Shown: positions 60,401 to 63,691 of the stretch, in pieces
How the letters are laid out: every line of letters starts with the position of its first letter
Position numbering within the stretch: the stretch's first letter is position 1
Assembly (NCBI RefSeq): GCF_000002075.1
Contig: NW_004797523.1
Span: 256,018-320,017 of the forward strand
Origin: Aplysia californica
Lineage: Eukaryota; Mollusca; Gastropoda; Aplysiida; Aplysiidae
Reading direction: 5' to 3'
Length of the DNA stretch: 64,000 nucleotides
Notes under the pieces: generated by a model
Told to the model about the DNA's origin: nothing
Databases searched by the model: none
What the model saw: only the letters and a program-made list of their open reading frames with translations
Made by a program: the position numbers and the translations under genes

Positions 60401-61277
60401 CTCGGCTACTAATACTTGATCTAGATATCTAGAATTGAATACTAGATCTAGATTTATTATCAGTCACATGTGAGCTCCCAGGTAAATTTTCGGGAGGACT
60501 TCCGTAACGAGCGACCACTATGAGAGAGAGAACAGAGGGGGATGGGATAGGTGTAGACATAGGGGTAGGGTTTGGGGTAGAGGTAGGGGTAGGGGTAGAT
60601 CATAGATGTTTAGGTTTGGGGTAGGGTTAGGGTTTGGGTTAGGTCTCTTCTATATTGTGTTTGTTGGGGTGGTCGCTCGTTACGGAAGTCCTTCCAAATT
60701 TTCTGTCACTGAAAATGCAGCAAAATAGGTTGTGAAAAAATGAACTTGATCCCATTTCACTGATAATATGAATTCTGAAATGCAAGGGTAACCAATTCAA
60801 AAGGATACGATCATAAATTAACTGTTGAACATTTGGTTTTGTGTCTTGCGAATCAGTTCCCTCACTATACAAATGTTCATAAAGCCAGGCTGTGTCATCA
60901 TCATCAAGCATTTTCACAGGTTCTTTCGAAGATGATGATTTATTTGCAGTACCATTTTTACTCTTATCTGTTGCAGGCTCTTTCACTTTTGAGGAAGACT
61001 CCTCATTGTTTTTATCAAGATTAACATTTGATTTCGAATCCTCTTCTGCAACATCTTCCTTGGTTTCGCTTTTCATTTCAACGTCCGATCCAGCTTTGGC
61101 ATCGGTGTTTTCCTGCATCCACTCACTGTCGGATTCATCTTCCTCTTCAGAAGCCAGACCTTCAAAAACAATTCTAGATTGCGATGTAGTTTCATCGTAG
61201 TGAATGAAACTTGCGTCAGCTTCACGGTCCTTCTCAAACTCGGCGAACAGGCTCGCGTCTCCGAAGAAGTCAGCCAT
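22389..61277 (-). CDS. ZCCHC8: ZCCHC8-like gene (NEXT complex scaffold), 13 recognised exons over 39 kb
   Basis: Spliced host gene. In other animals ZCCHC8 is a nuclear scaffold that joins the helicase MTR4 to the RNA-binding protein RBM7 in the NEXT complex, which feeds promoter-upstream and other short nuclear RNAs to the exosome. Seen here in order: an acidic N-terminus beginning MADFFGDASLF (human has a similar FGDxxLF start), the zinc knuckle CWNCGQENHSVAEC, the PSP segment with FGKFRPGVIS and GYPPGWL, YPGFTVPVPLGI, a basic nuclear-localisation-like stretch and the C-terminal motif FENLPDSTGTF. The recognised exons total 1,784 nt, about 594 codons; human ZCCHC8 is about 707 residues. All internal phases agree except exon 1 to 2, where an exon of length 3n+1 must be missing or the exon 1 end is wrong. 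Each exon is listed separately. Confidence 0.93.
22555..22730 (-). repeat. SINE-B copy next to ZCCHC8-like exon 13
   Basis: Minus strand, tail at low end, 16 nt from the exon 13 acceptor. The tail supplies a branch-point-like CTTAC about 25 nt upstream of the AG. Confidence 0.75.
23795..24470. repeat. tandem duplication, about 354-bp period, 2.1 copies
   Basis: Blocks such as TTTCTTTCGGATATAACTAT, GATGACACAAATG and TTCATGCTTATGTTTGAA recur with an offset of about 354. A third partial start appears at about 24,443. The copies are clearly diverged. Confidence 0.75.
24650..24777. repeat. (GA)n, about 125 bp
   Basis: Simple repeat between ZCCHC8-like exon 13 and exon 12. Confidence 0.95.
24930..25110 (-). 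repeat. SINE-B copy
   Basis: Minus strand with the stem GGCACT/AGTGCC, the GTTACAACAGAGTAACAAA block and the AAGGAGCAAACCGC block. Head is truncated after GCACCTGCC. Confidence 0.75.
25285..25560 (-). repeat. SINE-C 3' part, split by a TTAA MITE
   Basis: Tail with GGCGTTCGCAACTGCATAA at the low end and body GAATTTTGCCTGCGTGGCGG at the high end. A piggyBac-like MITE (25,341-25,500) separates the two. The 5' head is absent. Confidence 0.7.
25341..25500. mobile_element. piggyBac-like MITE, 160 bp
   Basis: Ends CACTTTGGGGTCAC and GTGTGACTGCAAAGAG between TTAA copies at 25,337-25,340 and 25,501-25,504. Inserted in a SINE-C. Family call rests on TTAA and the CACTTTG-type end only. Confidence 0.6.
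25619..25761 (-). CDS. ZCCHC8: ZCCHC8-like exon 12 (Ser/Thr/Pro-rich)
   Basis: Encodes DNENSEEKEEGDTQPLSPDA, TPESTKTALNKSSS and SLSRAFGTPIL. It holds SP and TP sites of the kind proline-directed kinases use; that use is inference. Acceptor CCCCAG, donor GTATTT, phase 1 to 0. It continues in frame into the last exon. Confidence 0.82.
26105..27329 (-). mobile_element. hAT5-like element, copy 1, 1,225 bp
   Basis: Ends CAGGGTGGCCAAGGAAATC and, inverted, CAGGGTGGCCAGGGAAGTC. The 5-bp direct repeat TCTTG lies at 26,100-26,104 and 27,330-27,334. On the minus strand 26,625-26,437 encodes MMEYPNDKGKFRCKFCSQVY with CX2C and GHSGVKALNTH, a BED-like zinc finger of the kind found at the start of hAT transposases. 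The rest of the transposase is gone. Confidence 0.75.
27755..28207 (+). repeat. SINE-C, tRNA-Glu-derived head, 3' truncated
   Basis: The head at about 27,779-27,850 has an A-box-like TGGCCTAGAGG and the B-box AGTTCGAATCC, closest to tRNA-Glu (CTC) by eye. A 24-nt leader before the head is shared with the copy at 31,095. The body holds GGACAAGGGCGAAAAATCTC. The hairpin tail seen in the copy at 43.6 kb is missing, and CR1 tail sequence follows instead. Confidence 0.82.
28208..28930 (-). mobile_element. CR1/L2-type LINE, 5'-truncated copy
   Basis: Minus strand. 28,913-28,584 encodes the end of a CR1-type ORF2: LHWLPVSARMSYKIAILCHK, APSYLSDLI, SLRSGDQYLLRVPRKG and HLAPSVWNSLPQPLR. The 3' part has AAAGCGCCTAGAACTGTG and ends in ATTATTATTATTATCATTA, the microsatellite-like tail typical of the group. 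A (CA)n stretch lies at 28,315-28,480 in the 3' part. The 5' portion is absent. Confidence 0.85.
29344..29443 (-). CDS. ZCCHC8: ZCCHC8-like exon 11 (basic, NLS-like)
   Basis: Encodes AASARKRKRSKPEEGQTDEA followed by GGKKSKSEQEEGEG. Starts in phase 0 after TTTTTTCAG and ends in phase 1 at GTGAGA. RKRKR and KKSK look like nuclear-localisation signals. The human protein has a similar Lys/Ser-rich stretch (SPKKQK) at this point. Confidence 0.85.
29940..30010 (+). repeat. SINE-B head fragment
   Basis: GGTGGTCTACTCCTTCTTTT then CTATCAAACATCTAT, matching the SINE-B head only; it runs into the repeat at 30.0 kb. Confidence 0.5.
29990..30500. repeat. dispersed repeat R1, copy 1 (empty of the MITE)
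   Basis: About 0.5 kb, closely matching 52,410-52,757 plus 53,367-53,500. Contains GAGCCTCAACCAGATTGTC, a half of the GGACTTCCG MITE with a CCCTAACCCTAACCCT tract, and GAATATGAATCCTCCATATA, which is the uninterrupted insertion site of the 609-bp MITE. A further partial copy of its end lies at 30,566-30,660. Confidence 0.8.
30985..31094 (+). repeat. SINE-B 3' half
   Basis: GTCGCTCTCTTGTGACACCC and the tail with GGCAC...GTGCC and ATAAAATGCTTAC. A tRNA-headed SINE begins directly after. Confidence 0.65.
31095..31148 (+). repeat. SINE-C 5' end, cut by assembly gap
   Basis: Its 54 nt match the first 54 nt of the copy at 27,755 essentially base for base (leader and A-box), then the N run starts. 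Confidence 0.8.
31149..31478. other. assembly gap, 330 N
   Basis: 330 N inside the intron between ZCCHC8-like exons 10 and 11. It interrupts a tRNA-derived SINE on its left; a poly-C run begins on its right. Confidence 0.99.
32041..32108 (-). CDS. ZCCHC8: ZCCHC8-like exon 10 (YPGF segment)
   Basis: Encodes YDVNKIIEYPGFTVPVPLGI then VD. Human has YDLSKLVNYPGFNISTPRGIPD. Acceptor CCTACAG, donor GTAAGT; it ends in phase 0. In human the next conserved residues run on to a Pro-Met-Gln motif, which is not found in the readable sequence before exon 11. Confidence 0.92.
32253..33210. mobile_element. pogo/Tigger-like element, 958 bp
   Basis: Ends CAGTAGTCTCCGCATAAG and, inverted, CAGTAGTCTCCGCCTAAG, within TA duplications (32,251-32,252 and 33,211-33,212). 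AAGATCCCG motifs repeat near both ends. A poly-G run lies at 32,827-32,843. No transposase recognised. Lies between ZCCHC8-like exons 9 and 10. Confidence 0.78.
33408..33475. repeat. (GA)n beside ZCCHC8-like exon 9 donor
   Basis: (CT)n on the gene strand, starting about 25-35 nt after the 5' splice site. Confidence 0.9.
33500..33571 (-). CDS. ZCCHC8: ZCCHC8-like exon 9 (acidic linker)
   Basis: Phase 1-1 exon encoding TRITGQYLEDGELDDEGAAE, then DKN. It corresponds in place and acidity to human DGTDGETEVGE. Acceptor CCCTGTAG, donor GTAGCA (weak). A (CT)n tract on the coding strand lies about 35 nt into the intron after the donor. Confidence 0.83.
34018..34176 (-). repeat. SINE-A, 3' half (split by the LINE)
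   Basis: Minus-strand copy of the roughly 390-bp SINE-A. This half holds the 3' tail with the hairpin stem GGCGCTC/GAGCGCC and GCCGTAAAAC. The missing half resumes at 39,728. Confidence 0.85.
34568..38125 (-). CDS. LINE ORF2, endonuclease-reverse transcriptase-RNase H
   Basis: 1,185-codon frame. Endonuclease, residues 1-220: QWNIRGL, QETKLP, GDFNAHSPLWG and SDHFPI carry the catalytic Asn, Glu, Asp and His. Reverse transcriptase, about 450-740: NYRPIAL, GFRKNRSTIDHLV, FFDLEKAFDTTW, GVPQGSILSP and the active site LYVDDFL. RNase H, about 965-1,100: LFTDGSKND, AEATALEMAL, ILSDSLSCL and WLPSHVGIDGNEAVD. Together these nick target DNA and copy element RNA onto it. The frame is lost near the C-terminus: after KHLLEGEE a shift puts the family's last zinc motif, CVACNTNFTVRHILMEC, in another frame that stays open to 34,453. 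So this copy is probably one indel short of a full ORF2. Confidence 0.93.
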   Translation of the reverse strand: MAVLQWNIRGLRANQAELSYLLTSHTPNVICLQETKLPTPTYTLKNYQTYNQIYTDNQIASGGNSILINNQTLHRQIQLNTTLQAVAVRVTLHRPITICSIYIPPNYPLSLRELINLRDQLPQPFIMLGDFNAHSPLWGNEPTDTKGKIIEDFLIKTSTSIFNDNSPTFQNSNNLNVSSIDLTLCDPDLIPDFQWSVLDDPHGSDHFPITLIPDIPHRTPIPDRFNLKRADWDGFHVECLKKLNPSQTQTQTFERFHETLLEIVQKNIPKLSTKPRRNKCWFTEDCQKAVVAKKSALRKFVNSKTNEDLINFKIARAQARRKIRTAKKTSFRNYVSKINNNTPMHKVWKMIKKLKGTKKDTIKHILKPNNSFVETEKTVADCIASTLSGNSSTHNYNPEFQKVKMSSEKTTVDFTSSNEEHYNCSFSLNELKCNIAELSNTAPGPDQIHNEITKRLPDETLLLLLDIYNELWHSQQFPNSWRLATVIPIPKPGKDHSNPSNYRPIALTNCFCKLMEKLINKRLMWFLETSNSLSNFQCGFRKNRSTIDHLVRLETFIREAFIRKEHLVAIFFDLEKAFDTTWKHGILKDLHDLGLRGNLPEFIRNFLKDRSFQVKVGSTLSNLHTQEEGVPQGSILSPILFEIKINSITKTLQNNIDCSLYVDDFLICYKSKSKMDHIERQLQLQLHRLETWANGHGFKFSTVKTNCVHFCLSHKCVRQPDLYLFGEKIPVKKQARFLGVIFDNKLSFLPHLKDLKTRCQSALNALKVLSNPEWGGDTEILLQLYRSLVRSRLDYASPVYGSARKSYLKILDPVQNQGLRLALGAFRTSPVESLQAEAHEPSLELRRKKLSLQYALKLSSVPQNPAHKCVFGLPEDLKTLSSLGNKVSPFGIRIQNDLKDIDFSEDIIEPFAMSSIPPWHLTKPNIDTSLEKHNKKSTDKTTYLNSYKQLINRYPEAEKLFTDGSKNDSSVGAAALASPHSLSLRKLHPEASVYTAEATALEMALNIIDQSTKSTFLILSDSLSCLKSLERSDTSDNRILKLIIKLHFLHQSGKTITIAWLPSHVGIDGNEAVDQFAKESLKLPENKNSKIPFSDMKPKVKEHITSSWSQSWNQQIHNKLHYIQPKLTPRKPFSLPRREKVIFTRLKIGHTHVTHKHLLEGEEAPLRGVQHKFHSSAHPNGMCRL
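38132..39610 (-). CDS. LINE ORF1, gag-like zinc-knuckle protein
   Basis: Open frame of about 492 residues from the ATG at 39,610 (MDSTKNISPTP). The frame stays open upstream into the neighbouring SINE, but that part is not the element's own. Three knuckles lie in tandem: CFNCQRFGHTQLRC and CPRCGKEGHSGETC (both CX2CX4HX4C), then CPNCRQGGHSASSTEC (CX2CX4HX6C). An N-terminal half with an RRM-like character precedes them. The C-terminal part is a long Ser/Pro tract followed by a basic tail (RDRSKTKQRQRSP). ORF1 proteins of this group coat the element RNA. The TAA stop is followed in the same frame, two codons on, by the ATG of ORF2. Confidence 0.88.
   Translation of the reverse strand: MDSTKNISPTPIPNKSQTGEAGATPGLGKRKKGLSGEDADNVSIWDIPKRTSLGWSPFLVISPKDEKQDTNLTTLSVFKIHKSLKHFGIYKPKYIKNLGSTDLLIQVSSSIESGKLLACTSFGGIPVCVQPHRSLNTSKGVIKSRELYGCTEEEMVQEIDGIVHARRIKIRRDGKEICTNTWILTFNTPTPPTKLDIAYLELEVRPYIPKPMRCFNCQRFGHTQLRCRRGAACPRCGKEGHSGETCSADPWCPNCRQGGHSASSTECPRWCQEKAILTHRAQYGGTFAQARATLYPKGSTPKNTTKTYSEVLKTVPGSVNPTRKVLQTNRKQNTCKNQHSSLETEEDMESTSSTPISPSLHTPSPHTPSSSPPSQPSSSSSSPSSSSPSSFSSSPPSSSPTTSSPSSSSHKSPHPTPSLLQPPSHHPSSNKAPPLTPRTRSPSCTRIQDSGPPPPPHSPSKKAAVHRDRSKTKQRQRSPTTKKKCIEPVPSK
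39728..39960 (-). repeat. SINE-A, 5' half (split by the LINE)
   Basis: Continues the SINE interrupted at 34,176 after the LINE target duplication; matches the SINE-A copies at 10.8, 11.4, 15.8 and 45.9 kb. Confidence 0.85.
40188..40468. mobile_element. TTAA-flanked MITE, about 280 bp
   Basis: TTAACACTTTAAACTC at the left and GGTTTAAAGAGTTAA at the right (TTAA at 40,184-40,187 and 40,469-40,472). Contains two CCGATGGGG motifs near the right end. Similar end to the MITE at 25.3 kb. Confidence 0.5.
40831..40979 (-). CDS. ZCCHC8: ZCCHC8-like exon 8 (PSP / RBM7-binding segment)
   Basis: Encodes DSLREALGLNSDQMPQHIYK, then MRLFGYPPGWL and VESGVSIFDKNGQ. In human the matching stretch (DALGVTDKSLPPFIYRMRQLGYPPGWL) is the PSP region, known from structural work to bind the RRM of RBM7. 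Conservation here suggests the NEXT interaction is kept. Acceptor CTACTACAG, donor GTAAGC. Confidence 0.95.
41775..41846 (-). CDS. ZCCHC8: ZCCHC8-like exon 7 (start of PSP segment)
   Basis: Encodes GAARYHLDPELASKFGKFRP then GVIS across the junction with exon 8. Human has RYHAEEVEERFGRFKPGVIS. The acceptor CCACAG is chosen over one two bases further on because only it keeps the phase-2 frame from exon 6. Donor GTATG. Confidence 0.93.
43300..44729 (+). mobile_element. piggyBac-like element with relic N-terminal exon, hosting SINE-C
   Basis: Ends TTAACTCACTCGCAACGC and CCAGTGAGTTAA. Reading from the ATG at 43,554 gives MDAHRKRKCKPNNRLNDFEI, is interrupted by the SINE, and resumes as an acidic run (DSEISDIEYDSDGDPEF, SDSESTDDSYVSD) up to a donor-like GGTGAGAAG at about 44,321. 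An acidic Ser/Asp N-terminus is typical of piggyBac transposases. The catalytic core is absent, so this is a non-autonomous derivative. Confidence 0.7.
43618..44138 (-). repeat. SINE-C, full length, 521 bp with 12-bp target duplication
   Basis: Minus strand. tRNA-like head at 44,138-44,060 with B-box GGATTCGAACCCG read on the plus strand. The body contains CGCCCTTGTCC; the tail has the stem GCGCTC/GAGCGC and CCGTAAAACAC. Flanked by TCGAAATTTTTG at 43,606-43,617 and 44,139-44,150. It is inserted in the first coding part of a piggyBac-like element. Confidence 0.88.
45291..45434 (-). CDS. ZCCHC8: ZCCHC8-like exon 6 (CCHC zinc knuckle)
   Basis: Encodes TKPSCWNCGQENHSVAEC, a perfect CX2CX4HX4C zinc knuckle, followed by RMPRNPARIAANRKEFMEK. 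Human ZCCHC8 has CFNCGSEEHQMKDC then PMPRNAARISEKRKEFMD. This exon is the strongest single identifier of the gene. Acceptor CTACTCAG, donor GTAAGT, phase 2-2. Confidence 0.95.
45881..46258 (-). repeat. SINE-A copy, near full length
   Basis: Minus strand. On its own strand it ends with the hairpin tail and then an ATAATAATAATAAT run, a tail typical of target-primed insertion. Confidence 0.8.
46595..46663 (-). CDS. ZCCHC8: ZCCHC8-like exon 5
   Basis: A 69-nt exon between the acceptor CCACTAG and the donor GTAAGT, phase 2-2. It encodes YGQVFDEVYADPSSKQKKQD, aligned with human YHQVFSQIVSLDGQEIQVK. The reading frame is continuous with exons 4 and 6, which settles the acceptor choice over an alternative CAG six bases upstream. 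Confidence 0.83.
46867..48503 (-). mobile_element. hAT5-like element, copy 2, 1,637 bp
   Basis: Ends CAGGGTGACCAGAGAAATC and, inverted, CAGGGTGGCCAGGGAAGTC, with the 5-bp direct repeat TAAAA at 46,862-46,866 and 48,504-48,508. Carries the same zinc-finger exon (47,367-47,119, minus). It holds about 470 bp (47,836-48,311) that copy 1 lacks; that part resembles sequence in the hAT-like element at 49.8-50.1 kb. Confidence 0.75.
48774..50667. mobile_element. hAT-like element, 1.9 kb
   Basis: Ends CAGGGCTGCCTACC and, inverted, CAGAGCTGCCTAAATC, with direct repeats GATATACA (48,766-48,773) and TATATACA (50,668-50,675), 7 of 8 bases alike. Shares ACTGACCGGTCACGATG with hAT5-like copy 2. No intact transposase is seen. 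Its right end is 64 nt from ZCCHC8-like exon 4. Confidence 0.6.
50732..50838 (-). CDS. ZCCHC8: ZCCHC8-like exon 4 (WEIP segment)
   Basis: Begins after CCAACAG and encodes ILGNGQFHKQFLIDFLGWPF through NVNWEIPV. This matches human LGQPLLNENPQLSEGWEIPKY. The donor GTATCC (phase 2) joins exon 5 to give WEIPVYGQVF. A hAT-like element ends only 64 nt from this exon's 5' splice site. Confidence 0.85.
50839..52409. other. intron between exons 3 and 4; no element recognised
   Basis: A lone TTAACTCACTGGAGACGC at 51,168 resembles the piggyBac-like right end at 44.7 kb but has no partner. Confidence 0.5.
52410..53500. repeat. dispersed repeat R1, copy 2 (with Mutator-like MITE)
   Basis: Same repeat as 29,990-30,500, interrupted at ATCCTCCAT by the 609-bp element. 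Lies in the intron between ZCCHC8-like exons 3 and 4. Confidence 0.8.
52758..53366. mobile_element. Mutator-like MITE, 609 bp, 9-bp target duplication
   Basis: Ends GGCTGCTCTTATTGGCCC and, inverted, CGAAGTGCTTATTGGCCC. Flanked by ATCCTCCAT at 52,749-52,757 and 53,367-53,375. The ends resemble those of the 3.37 kb element (CTTATTnGGCC). No coding sequence recognised inside. Confidence 0.8.
53739..53819 (-). CDS. ZCCHC8: ZCCHC8-like exon 3
   Basis: An 81-nt, phase 0-0 exon bounded by TTCTTCAG and GTGAGTAAG. It encodes 27 residues from PGDPSCVDINEKLTPDLR to QKHT. The other two frames contain stops. Similarity to the human protein is weak; the assignment rests on splice signals, frame and position between exons 2 and 4. 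Confidence 0.7.
55563..55722 (-). CDS. ZCCHC8: ZCCHC8-like exon 2 (helical segment)
   Basis: After an acceptor ending ACCAG the exon reads YVPDDESPAVQLLFNNNAF and continues to VSEITSR before a GTTCGT donor. It aligns with the human segment LDGPILQILFMNNAISKQYHQ. It starts in phase 2 and ends in phase 0, which fits exon 3. An internal ATG at the acceptor (MDFTRY) is intron sequence, not a start. Confidence 0.85.
56125..56625 (-). mobile_element. CR1/L2-type LINE, second 5'-truncated copy
   Basis: Same family as 28,208-28,930. It encodes SRSLRSGNQYLLRVPRKG and NSLPQPLRHTSESK but is more damaged, with at least one frame-breaking indel. The tail is TTATTATTATTGTTA. Confidence 0.8.
59780..60365. 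mobile_element. inverted-repeat element with ACCGGGTCTGTATAC ends, 586 bp
   Basis: About 100 bp at each end are inverted copies holding GTGTATACAGACCCGGTAAC and AGTTTCAGC. A possible 8-bp duplication ATATGGTA (59,772-59,779; 60,366-60,373) adjoins a (TA)n run, so it may be chance. The interior has AGATCT-rich sequence. Confidence 0.6.
60492..60695. mobile_element. GGACTTCCG MITE, 204 bp, 8-bp target duplication
   Basis: Ends GGGAGGACTTCCGTAACGAG and, inverted, GGAAGGACTTCCGTAACGAG, with the direct repeat AAATTTTC at 60,484-60,491 and 60,696-60,703. The middle is a G-rich tract of GGGGTAGG and GGGTTAGGG-like units. Half-copies occur inside repeat R1 at 30.1 and 52.5 kb. Confidence 0.75.
60809..61277 (-). 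CDS. ZCCHC8: ZCCHC8-like exon 1 (start codon, acidic N-terminus)
   Basis: The ATG at 61,277-61,275 is in good context (A at -3, G at +4). An in-frame ATG lies 20 codons upstream but the sequence between is unlike the family, so MADFF is chosen. The exon encodes about 156 residues rich in Asp, Glu, Ser and Lys. After FGDASLF come long acidic runs (SEEEDESDSEW) and a KSSSSKEP stretch, then LDDDDTAWLYEHLY. This middle part is unlike human and looks disordered. The donor is uncertain: the GT at 60,808 gives phase 1 and does not fit exon 2 (phase 2); a GT further downstream gives the right phase but makes a stop at the junction. Confidence 0.8.
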
Positions 61278-62364
61278 TTTGAATGAAGAGGCTGGCTGGC
61301 TGCCGGTCCATTGCCAGTTGGGAGTAAAGAGTAACATTTCTATGTATATCGTTATTAGACTTGAGTTAAAAAAACAGGCTATACATATTATCTTTTTGTC
61401 TTCTTGATAATATGTTTTTCTTTTACTACCATGCAGTGTCGTAAATATTTACTCTGTTAGATGACAAAAGCTCATCTAGCCTTAGGACTACTTGAGATGA
61501 ATTTTGTTTTGAAAAAGGCCATTTGGCATTTGAGACATTTATTTTTCAGTTTTTCAGTTCAAAAGAGTTCCACAATAGGCCTGGCCTACCCCTAGAGAGT
61601 AGAGAGAGTGCAGAGTGTAGACTAAAATAGTGTGTAAAACATGGTCTCTCACTCTCAGGCTAACTCCTGACTTTCTATTGTGTTAGTTAGCCAAGTGTAG
61701 GTTCTGTGCTATCAACAGAAGAACAGTAAGTGCAAGGAATCGGCGGTGAGAGCTTCATCTCCTTCTCACCAGTATAAACTTGCTAGATCTAGATCTAGAT
61801 CTAGATCTAGATTCTGGTATAATAGTTTTGGAACAATTAATTCCTTGCTGGGCTTGCCGCGGCTTGCGTCCTCTTTTTCAGAACGAAGTGACTATTCGGA
61901 CTCGAGTCCGAATATGAAAAAGTGTTATTCGGACTCTGATTCTTGTCCAGCATGACATCACTTCCGACTTCCGACTTCCTGTGACTCGTGAAACCGGCTT
62001 CCTGTCCTGCCTCACTCGTGACTCGCCTCAGGCTGGGTAGAGACCGGGATCACTTCGGGCAAAAAGGCGTTTTGTGTAGGAGCCGAGTTTTAATTTTATG
62101 ATGAATTTGAGGCCGGCCTGAAAAGTTATAGCGCTTCTAATAAATGTTTATTTGTCAAGAGGTCATCAGAAGCAATTAAAGATGGCTCGTTAGCGTGTGT
62201 CGGGGTCAGATGGGCGGCCTGCACTCGTGTGGCTGTGTGCGTGTCGGGGAGGGGGGTGGGGGGGGGGGGCACTATCGGTCCGGGCGTTGAACGTCGCATA
62301 CGCGTCAGTCTTTTTCCCCCCGGCAACTGATCATTATTACAATAATAAGATAGTCTTGACGTAG
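61278..62364. promoter_or_regulatory. upstream flank of the ZCCHC8-like gene, promoter presumed
   Basis: No TATA box or other core element is clear near the ATG. An AGATCT run lies at 61,784-61,810. Transcription start not determinable. Confidence 0.35.
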
Positions 62365-62372
62365 ATCTACGT

Positions 62373-63691
62373 TAGGGCTGGAGTCTGCTCGATTAATCGA
62401 AGGCTTGCGAGCGATGGACGGCTCGTGCCAGAGGCTTGCGAGCGGGCTTGAGTCTTGCCCGCTACCGGAGTTGCTACTCGTGGACGCCGGACGGGCTTAC
62501 TGAATTTTTTTTTGGTGGGGGGAAGGATTATGTTTTGCTTTATTGATTTTCTGGGCGTAATTCGACATCATAATTAATATTTGTATGATAGAACATGCAC
62601 AATACACATACATAATACCAGTTACAGTGCAGCAAGATGTTTTAAAAAAAATTATAGGCCTACAATGTAATTAACAATGTGATATAATTTACCTTAACAA
62701 TGTCAATGGTCTTCTGATAGAGAAGCAGTCAAATCAAAAGTGTTTTACATTGTTCAGAAACAAAATCACGATTGTCATCCCCTCCCCAATGCTTTCTCTT
62801 CAACTTCAACTTGTTCTAAGTGTCGGGGTGGGAGTGGAAGTGTAGTTTAGGCGAGTGATTAAATTACAAGCCACGGGATGCTAATAATACTGATTTATTT
62901 TGTCAGTTAAAAATTGTTTGTAAGTGTTCACACCTTTATTCTGCGTCCTAAATAGTTTAGACCGCGACCCCAGTGCTTTCTTGTCGTATCTTCATTTTTA
63001 GTACCAGTGAAAACAGCTCATAACAAAATCGGAGCCTACGAAGATATCACATTTTCACTGATAAAGAACTGAGGTAGCGAATGGTCTGCACTATAGGCTA
63101 TTACAGCCCTCTTCGCCTTGCACCAAAACCAGCGCAGCTCTCGCTTCCTCCACGTCCAGAGTTCAGAGTTCACGCCGCGAACGGGGTGGATTACCGGTAG
63201 ATCTTGCTGCTCGGTGCTGACGAGCGGTGTTGTCCTGCCAGGGCGGTAGTTGGACTCAAAGCAGATTTATTGGCACGAGAGCAAGCCCTTAGCACAAAGC
63301 AATACGAGACACAAAGCAGGTCTTGGGACCAAGTGCTTTGCTCTCCTGCGATTTGAGTCTTGTCTGCCGTCCGCTGCTCGTATGCCTTCGATTAATCGAA
63401 CAGACTAGTTTGTGGCGCAGTGACACTGTGCGCGGGGTCTCTCTCTCTCCCCCTCTCTCTCTTTCTGACGTTAGTGGTTTCACGAATTGCAAGCAGGGAG
63501 GGGAAGGAAGAGGGGGTCAGACACAAGTGGCTTCGTGGATTGCAAGTTGGTGTGGGTACTTGAAACTGAGGCTAGACTCGACGTATCATGCTGGTGATTT
63601 GATTTGATGATTTGACCTAGTGGTTTGAGGCTTGTGACTTGAACTAGGGGCTTACGAGCACGAGCGTGTTTGCTGCCGGGGTACAGCCCTA
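62373..63691. mobile_element. hAT-like element, 1.3 kb, 8-bp target duplication
   Basis: Starts TAGGGCTGGAGTC and ends GTACAGCCCTA, with the perfect direct repeat ATCTACGT at 62,365-62,372 and 63,692-63,699. Inside, TCGATTAATCGA occurs near both ends, as in many hAT families whose ends read TAGGGCTGnnnCGATTAATCG. No transposase recognised. Confidence 0.78.

Noticed and set aside
60545-60640. Ancient telomere or chromosome-fusion site
   Set aside because: The TTAGGG-like units are degenerate and sit inside a MITE that has its own target duplication.
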